DNA of 64,000 nt. It comes from Pelodera strongyloides. Lineage: Eukaryota > Nematoda > Chromadorea > Rhabditida > Rhabditidae. The DNA is taken from positions 62,001 through 126,000 of the forward strand of contig JAANDG010000395.1 of NCBI GenBank assembly GCA_036852015.1, given 5' to 3'. The position numbers and the translations under genes are program-made. Below, piece after piece: positions 57,388-64,000 of the stretch (its first letter is position 1; each line of letters begins with the position of its first letter). Under the pieces are notes generated by a model. The model made no database searches, had not been told where the DNA came from, and saw only the letters and a program-made list of their open reading frames with translations.

Positions 57388-57757
57388 TCTTATTATATAA
57401 AGGAGAAGAGTTTACTTTTTTGTTTATGTGAACGTAACGAAACCTGTTCATAAAGTTTGAATATCTTCGAAATCGAACACACAAAACACTCGCCGCCGAT
57501 AAGGTTCGAATCTGCCACCTCTGCCTTCACAGTCCAGCGCTCTACCTACTGCGCTATGCTGGGTTGTGACAAGAGAATCCGCTGTACACAAGAAAACTTT
57601 CAGTGTCAAATTGTTAAATTTGCATGACACAATACAATATCGTTTCCATGTGAAGCAGAGAGTTAAGGGGGCAGACTCATATTTTTTCTCAACTTAGGGT
57701 ACCACTCGGCCCTCCAGTCGGAGAAGAGCCCGTAGGGCTCTTCGAACGGCTGGTATA
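57388..57757 (-). repeat. Composite element: palindrome plus tRNA-like head, copy 2
   Basis: Read on the minus strand: TTATACCAGCCGTTCGAAGA, hairpin GAAGAGCCCTACGGGCTCTTC, then about 180 bp later a tRNA-like block (AGCATAGCGCAGTAGGTAGA, loop CTGTGAA, ATTCGAACC), ending CTTCTCCTTTATATAATAAG. The same blocks in the same order occur at 44771-45230. Internal spacers differ in length. Confidence 0.7.
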
Positions 57758-57992
57758 ATATGATAAAAAATGGTGCCTAGAACCTAGAATCTACGCATTA
57801 TGGAGTAGTAATACTTGCCGCTTCCTGAGGGATTTTCTAAATGAAATGTGTACTATTGACTCTGAGGCGCGGATTATTATTTTTTGTTTACCGTCGCGTC
57901 TTACCGTGACGAAGTCAATTAAGGAATTAAGTTTATTTATTTAAATCATATATATATATACAATAACACTCTCTACTACAATGAGCCCGTGC

Positions 57993-59255
57993 TTAGCGTC
58001 TGCGGCAGCACTGTCCGGGGGTGTTCTGGCATGCAGAGTATCCAGTCTGGCACTGGCATTGGTTCGACTGCTGTTGTTGGGGCTGGCAGGCTATCACGGG
58101 AGGTTGGCATTGGTTGGAGCACTGCTGATCACATGCGGGAGCGCATTGCTGAGAGTTTGTCTGCTGTACGCATTGCTGAGTGCACTGCTGCTGGCACTGG
58201 GGTTGACATTGTGACGATTGAGCAACGGTGGCCTAAAATTGTTGAGCGATTGATTGCCTTACTGATAGTTTTGGTAATTTTGTGGGACTTAGGCTTAAAA
58301 AATTGCAAATACTTGATTTGTGGGTATTTTTGCGGAGACCGAATATAAGTATTACCTGAAGGGTTATCTCAATGATGGCAGGAGAGGTTGTTGTTGTCAC
58401 GGGGTCGCAACTGGCCTGGCATTGCTGCTGGCATTGAGGCATACACTGGTTGATAGGCTGCTGCTGAGCAACACATGACTGAGTACACTGCTGCTGGCAT
58501 TGGGGCTGGCACTGCTGAAGAGTGATCTGGACAATGACGGGCGCTTGGGTAGTAGTAGTAGTTGTGGTAGTGGTAGTGGGATCACAGCTGACTTGGCATT
58601 GTTGCTGGCACTGTGGCTGGCATTGGTTCAAAGGCTGCTGCTGGGCAACGCACGACTGAGTACACTGTTGTTGACACTGCGGCTGGCACTGTTGCTGCTG
58701 CTGGATGGTGATCGGGATGTTGAGCTGGAACACCTGAGGGGGAGGAGCTGTGGTAGTAACTGGCACTGGCTCACATGCTACCTGACACTGCTGCTCGCAC
58801 TGAGGCTGGCACTGGGCAGCTGGCATCTGCTGTTGAGTGCAGGTTTGTTGGCATGTTTGCTGGCAAGCGGGCTGGCACGGGGGCTGTTGCTGCTGCGGAG
58901 CACAGTCACATGATGTTTGTTGCTGCTGTACGGGCTGGCAAGAGCACGACATCTGTTGCTGCTGAGGTGCTTGCTGACAAGAACATTGCGGCTGTTGTTG
59001 TTGCTGGCATCCGCACGCTTGGCGTTTTTCACGGAGAGCGGTTCCCTGAAAGACATCGAATGAATATAATTGTTAATTGTTGCTAATTGTTGCTAATTGT
59101 TATATGCTCGCAGCCTAACTGCTACATTTTTTTTGAACTAGTCCGTATGGATGATTGCAAGTTGCAAGTATGCACAAAAGTGAACAACTAGGTGAAATGA
59201 TTACCTGAGCAAGAGCGAAGAAGGCGAAAGCCAGAGCAATGCAAGCTAACTTCAT
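57993..59255 (-). CDS. Secreted Cys/Gln-rich abu/pqn-type protein C
   Basis: Exons on the minus strand 59255-59205, 59045-58356, 58232-57993, all phase 0 (326 aa). Signal peptide MKLACIALAFAFFALAQ, then ALREKRQACGCQ, here a full R-x-K-R furin-type site; CSCQPVQQQQTSCDCAP; Cys/Gln repeats with a Thr-rich spacer (DPTTTTTTTTTTQAPVIVQ) and C-terminal GQCCRRR. More diverged from A and B than those are from each other; the third exon keeps the QCQCQTGYSxCQNTxGQCC ending. Confidence 0.9.
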
Positions 59256-59301
59256 TTTCTCTTCTCTTTCTGGTGGTATGAATTGTCTCCCAACAACCCC
59301 A

Positions 59302-59308
59302 ATTTATA
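59302..59308 (-). promoter_or_regulatory. TATA box of abu/pqn gene C
   Basis: TATAAAT on the minus strand in CACGTATAAATTGG, about 47 nt upstream of the ATG; GTCCGGTT lies further upstream on the coding-strand side of the promoter. Confidence 0.55.
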
Positions 59309-59623
59309 CGTGTGGAAAGACTGCGGAGAGGCGGAACGCTGTCCGGTTTATCCCTTCCTCTTCGTTCGCTAATACTTTTTGGTTTGGTTTGCAGACTTAT
59401 GTTTGAACCATCTCCGGCCCTCGTTTTCTTTTTGTTTCGTTTTTATAAGTTATCTATATTGACTCAAAATCTTTCGTTGTTTGGCATAGTGGGCTCCTTG
59501 TCTCCTGCGATCTAGCTGCTCTCTCACTGTTAGTCATGTTAGCATGGAAAAGTGGTTGTGTGATTACGCGCACGTTTAGAACATCTATGCTCTTGAGTAG
59601 GTGGTGCTAACAGCTGTCTCTTG

Positions 59624-60314
59624 ATGAGGCGTGTGAAAAATAGTGTTAGCTATGCTGCCGATTGCCTGCGACACTGTTCAAATAATAGGCAAGTGGATGG
59701 CCGCCTCTGTGTGTCCTCTGTTCGCGTGTCAGTTGGATTGTTGCGCGTTGACTGTGGTAATAAACTGAGACGAACTTTGAAGTATCTTCGTTATCATGTG
59801 CGATGGGGATCGGGTTTGGTCCTTATTAGGCCTCAGGCGAATGATTCTGCAAATTCTGCTCCAACTCCGAAATGGAACAATCAGTAAGTTTTATCAAACA
59901 CATTACGATAAAACTATGTTAAAACGAGAGTGCGTTCTGTTTGATAATTACGGGCTGCGCATCACATCACAGGTTATTTATTATTCAAACATATGTGCTA
60001 AAAAAAGTGCAAATATCGATGTTAAAAACTTTATAGACCATAAAGTGTAGGGGTTAGGAATACTATATCGATGAACGAAAAATTTATTCTCGCGTGTCAC
60101 TAAAGAAAAACTAATAAGGCTTTTGCTTAGGATACCGATGCGATACGGTATTGTTTGCGTAGTGGCTGTGCCTGAGCTTTCTTTCCTTCACTGTCTCTCT
60201 TCTTTCTATCTTCGTGTTTCTTTCAGTAGTCAATATTATATTGAGGAGGTTCATAGTGGTTTAAAGCGAATGTCAACCCGAGATTCTATAACGCGCTATC
60301 AAAAAATACCGTAG
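59624..60314 (+). CDS. Tentative two-exon small basic protein
   Basis: Exon 59624-59883 ends at a strong donor (TCA|GTAAGT) in phase 2. The acceptor TTTCTTTCAG at 60217-60226 opens a phase-compatible exon 60227-60314. Joined, they give 115 aa with no internal stop, including KLRRTLKYLRYHVRWGSGL and ending TRYQKIP. I recognise no family and see no signal peptide (the N-terminus reads MRRVKNSVSYAADCL). Support is only splice phase and openness, so it may be chance. Confidence 0.3.
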
Positions 60315-60923
60315 TTTCAAAAAAAAGAGTTAGCATGGGTCTGCTACGCATCTTTCTTCTCTTTCTCTAGCCGAACTCCTCTTTTTTATCTCTACCGCCT
60401 CGGGAATGCAAGGGCTCTATGCTTCAAGAATTCGCTGTTTTTGTGTAGACGACAGGAATCCCACATTGAAGGGATTTTTAGAGAGGGTTGAAATTGTTTT
60501 TCTTCTTGTCTAAAATTGAAATTGTTTTTCTTCTCGACATTGGTTTTTACAGTATCCTTGCCTTTTTAATCAGGCTACATGAAACTTGAACATGAGACAT
60601 ACTGAGACACGCGTGCTGTTTCTTCTTATATAAAAGAGAACCGTAGCGTGAGCTAACACTGGGGTTACGGAAGTATAATTCGAATAAATTGTTCCGTTTC
60701 GGACATAAAAGAGTGCCGCAGCACAAATTAAAATATTCTCATGGTAAAGAACGATGTATGTCTTCATTGGTAAAGATTTTCATCTACGTTACAAACCCTC
60801 ATAAGTATGGAAAGACGCTACAGGCCATCTGGTTCTATATACTGTAAATGTCCGAATATGCTAATTGCCATATGGAACAAATTTTAGCATACAATTAGGT
60901 GCTGAGTACTGGTACTGATGTGT

Positions 60924-61989
60924 TGGCTTACTGCTTAAGACATCTAAAACATCCAAAAACATCTCTGACATCCACAAACATCCGTGACATCCAAAATATC
61001 CCTAGACATCCAAAACACCCAGCACATCCAAAAAAACATCCGTGACATCTGACCATGTTCCAATGCGTGGATGATGATCATTCTTTTTATTTTTATTTGT
61101 TTGGTTCGTGAAGCGGTTATTCGGGTTATTGTCTGCTTTTCGTAAGTTCTGGTACGTGTTCAACCATTGTTGCCGAGGGCAGATGTTATTACAATGTCAT
61201 TTAATTAGTAAACTATCGCTGAGAAAGTGCACCATTACCTCAAGTTAACCGTTTGGAGTGACTGTCGAAGGTGCTCGATGCGTGTTATCTGTCATATCGC
61301 AAAAAAATTGAAAGCTTCCGACCAGGAAAAACTATCACTAGCCTACGCCTACCTTGTCACCAAATGTTCTCCGTAAAAAAAGCGTCTCCGTAAAAAATGT
61401 AGTTCATGTCCAACAATGACTTCTATTTTGAATTACTACTGGATGTTACAGTATTTTGGATGTACGGGATGATTTCAGATGTTTCTGGATGTCCGAGATG
61501 TCACCAGATGTCTTTGGATGTTTTAGATGTCTTAAAGGGAGAGGCCCACGAGAAAAATGTTGTCCTTAATTTACCTACACAGGATGTCCGGGATTTTAGA
61601 AAAACTTCAGTGAAAACAGCATTTTTTTACACCTAGAACTCAGAGAGTTATTCACCGGCAAACTGTTCGGCCGGGTACCGTAGTCAGAACGTTTATACGG
61701 TTTATATCCGTTCATTTTCATCCTTTCTCTTCAAAGTAATGTTAAAACGAATGAAAACCATTCCTATGATATTAACAGGGCGTTTCCAATACTATAATGC
61801 ATAAAAAATTCACAAATTGTTTCTGGCTACGGTACCTGGCCGAACAGTTTGCCGGAGAATAACTTTGCGAGTTCAAGGTGTAAAGAAATGCGGTTTTCGC
61901 AGAAGTATTTCGAAAATTCCGGATATCCTGTGTAAGTTCATTAAGGACGACTTTTTTCTCATGGGCCTCTCCCTTTAAGCAGTAAGCCA
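60924..61989. repeat. Inverted-repeat element with CATCCAAAA minisatellite arms, interrupted
   Basis: The left end TGGCTTACTGCTTAAGACAT, then CTAAAACATCC, is followed by tandem ~12-bp CATCCAAAA-type units (to ~61050). The right half has the inverted units (GGATGTTTTAGATGTC, 61516-61531). Its outermost arm, GCAGTAAGCCA (61979-61989), is separated from the rest by the inserted element 61532-61978. Confidence 0.8.
61532..61978. repeat. TTAA-flanked element nested in another element
   Basis: TTAA at 61532-61535 and 61975-61978. Termini AGGGAGAGGCCCA and TGGGCCTCTCCCT. Long arms pair (AAGTTCATTAAGGAC region against GTCCTTAATTTACC; GTTCGGCCGGGTACCGT against ACGGTACCTGGCCGAAC). The surrounding element's intact left arm shows a single TTAA at the matching place, so this is a clean insertion with TTAA duplication. 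Confidence 0.85.
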
Positions 61990-62252
61990 TTGATTTATGT
62001 TACATACAAGACAAGCAACACCTACCATGAAGAGGTATCTTGTGTTTCGATAGTGTCCATCCTACTGTGTGGTCATTATAGTTGTTCTATTTGTCGGAAT
62101 ATATAAATGTAGTGCTTACTATTCAGTAAGTTGGCCTGCTTGTGAGGTGAAACGTGCCGACGTGCATATGTTCAATTGGAATTGGAAACATTTATGTGAA
62201 GAATTTATTCTCATTATATACAAGACAAGTTGTGAGGACAAAGTTCTCCTTC

Positions 62253-63825
62253 TCAGCGTCTACGGCAGCACTGTCCTTGTGTGTTCTGGCATGGAGAGTA
62301 TCCAGTCTGACACTGGCATTGGTTGGACTGCTGCTGTTGGGGCTGGCAGGCCATAACGGGAGGTTGACATTGGTTGGAGCACTGCTGCTGACAAGCTGGA
62401 GCGCACTGCTGTGGAGAGTTGGTCTGCTGGGTGCATTGCTGAGTGCACTGCTGCTGGCACTGTGGCTGGCACTGAGGCGATTGAGCAACGGAAGCCTAAA
62501 TGTTCGGAGATTAACTTTGCTGTCATTGCAGTGTGTTGCTGAGTAACGATATACTATATATTACTGTATAAAAACTAAAAAAGACACGCGGGCTAACAGT
62601 GCAAAGACAAATCACATTAACGACACGTTTAGAGAACTGATATTACCTGTAGTTGGATCTGGATGACAGTTGGGGCAGAAGTAGTAGCAGGGTCGCAGCT
62701 GGCCTGGCACTGTTGCTGGCATTGTGGCTGACACTGGGACATGGGCTGTTGCTGTGAAGCACATGACTGAGTGCATTGCTGTTGGCATTGGGGCTGACAC
62801 TGTTGCTGCTGGGGCTGGCAAGCAGATTGACATTGTTGTTGGCATTGTGGTTGGCACTGATTCATGGGCTGCTGCTGGGCAACGCATGACTGAGTGCACT
62901 GTTGCTCACACTGAGGTTGGCACTGCTGCTGTGGCTGCTGCTGGATAGTAATCGGGATTGCTACCTGGTAGACCTGTGGTGCAGACGTAGTTGTGACAGA
63001 AGGACTGCAAGCAGACTGACACTGCTGCTGACATTGAGGCTGGCACTGTGAAGCAGGCATTTGCTGCTGGGCGCACGATTGTTGGCATGTCTGCTGGCAA
63101 GCAGGCTGGCACTGCTGCTGAGGCTGCTGCTGTTGTGGGGCACAGTTACAAGATGGTTGTTGCTGCTGAGGCTGCTGGCATGAGCATGACATCTGTTGCT
63201 GCTGGGGTGCCTGCTGGCAAGAGCATTGCGGCTGAGCCTGTTGTTGCTGGCATCCGCATGTCTGGCGTCTCTCGCGTAGTGCACTTCCCTAAATTAGGTA
63301 AAGTAATTTAGGTAATTTTTAACTAATTTTTCAGTACTGTTGAGAAGTTTAGCACTCAATGTGCATTCAAATTTCAAGTTTAGTTTAGTTTAGTACTCAA
63401 CCTTCAAATTTCAAAGAAATCAGCATGTTGTACTTTGTTCTTACACCCCATATTGCACATTATGAGATTTACCCAAGTAACTATAAATGTCAAGCACGTA
63501 AGTACGATAACTATCAGTTTAAAGCGAAATGCTAGCCCCTTTGGAAAATTTGCATATGATAAGCAAATCCTATGTATCCTATGCTAATTTTGTACGATCG
63601 TCCACGGCAATCGTACAAAATTAGCATAGAATACATAGGATTTGCTTATCATATGCAAATTTTCCAAAGAAGCTAGCATTTCGCTTTAAATACACCGATG
63701 GCGATGGATTATCCTAATTCTTAGGACCCCTCTCCGTAACTAATCAAACGGATAGATTATGAAGAAATTACCTGTACAAAGGCGAATAGTGTGAATGCCA
63801 AAGCCAGAGAAGTGGTGAATTTCAT
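62253..63825 (-). CDS. Secreted Cys/Gln-rich abu/pqn-type protein D
   Basis: Exons on the minus strand 63825-63772, 63288-62647, 62495-62253, all phase 0 (312 aa). Signal peptide MKFTTSLALAFTLFAFVQ, ALRERRQTCGCQQ with the R-x-x-R site, CSCQQPQQQQPSCNCAP, Cys/Gln repeats (QCQPQCQQQCQSAC) and C-terminal GQCCRRR. The middle exon lacks the long Thr stretches of gene C. Intron 1 is longer than in A to C because it holds a 173-bp palindromic element. Confidence 0.9.
63518..63690. repeat. Near-perfect 173-bp palindrome (TTTAAAGCGAAAT) in abu/pqn D intron 1
   Basis: Two arms of about 81 bp match as reverse complements at about 78 positions, around a short centre (CGTCCACGGCAAT). Termini TTTAAAGCGAAATGCTAGC place it with the family at 9404 and 49902, though here almost the whole element is stem. 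Transcribed, it would make a long double-stranded hairpin. Confidence 0.9.
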
Positions 63826-63866
63826 ATCGACCGATGGATGCTGATTGGATCGGTTACTCCGCGATC

Positions 63867-63873
63867 ATTTATA
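63867..63873 (-). promoter_or_regulatory. TATA box of abu/pqn gene D
   Basis: TATAAAT on the minus strand in AGTATAAATGATCG, about 43 nt upstream of the ATG; GCCGGTTCGC lies further upstream near 63907. Confidence 0.55.
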
Positions 63874-64000
63874 CTATTGCGGAAGGGGCGGGCGGACCCG
63901 GGTGCGGCCGGTTCGCATGCACTGCGCGGTAATACTCAAGCAATCATTTGATTTACAGATTTCGCGCACTTTTTTGGTTTACAGAATAAATAGGTTTATT

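Noticed and set aside
60940..61060. CRISPR-like array of short repeats
   Set aside because: The CATCCAAAA units are irregular minisatellite copies inside a transposon-like inverted repeat in a eukaryotic genome; there are no spacers of uniform size.

Overview
The window looks like nematode chromosome. The evidence is an intron-rich CBP/p300 gene (cbp-1), a tandem cluster of Cys/Gln-rich secreted proteins of the nematode abu/pqn type, short TTTCAG/TTTTAG splice acceptors, an acceptor-like site directly in front of one start codon that would suit spliced-leader trans-splicing, and abundant small inverted-repeat elements. The species cannot be named from sequence alone. All gene models were built by hand from splice phase and family similarity, with no transcript data.

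Layout: (1) 1-3.5 kb, upstream of cbp-1, no recognised gene. (2) 3.5-22.3 kb, a complete 42-exon cbp-1 on the + strand (about 2043 aa: LxxLL, TAZ1, KIX, bromodomain, RING/PHD, HAT, ZZ, TAZ2, Q-rich tail with NCBD), then a ~2 kb 3' UTR with AATAAA at 24319. (3) 24.5-27.9 kb, a small 5-exon gene whose 189-aa product is little more than two diverged copies of the CBP NCBD (IBiD) module, carried on exons of equal length and the same phase as each other and matching the phase of the NCBD exon in cbp-1. (4) 29.9-36.1 kb, a 9-exon gene for an unrecognised ~1240-aa acidic, Met/Gln/Pro-rich protein with a Gln-rich tandem-repeat domain. (5) 36.5-45.4 kb, mostly non-coding: two unassigned exon-like pieces, a decayed replication factor C subunit 3 (RFC3) relic, GC-rich foldback motifs and a perfect 26-bp hairpin. 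(6) 45.4-49.6 kb, a mitochondrial USP30-like deubiquitinase whose 3' (catalytic His) part is not found. (7) 50.9-63.8 kb on the - strand, four tandem three-exon abu/pqn paralogues, each with a signal peptide, an R-x-[KR]-R site, Cys/Gln repeats, a C-terminal CCRRR and an upstream TATAAAT.

Repeats: at least eight small element families occur in introns and spacers, including tRNA-derived SINE-like elements, TTAA-targeting inverted-repeat elements (one nested inside another), and a composite palindrome plus tRNA-like element present at 44.8 and 57.4 kb. The most interesting lead is the NCBD-duplication gene next to cbp-1: a small protein that could compete with, or bridge to, CBP's own NCBD ligands, possibly cotranscribed with cbp-1.
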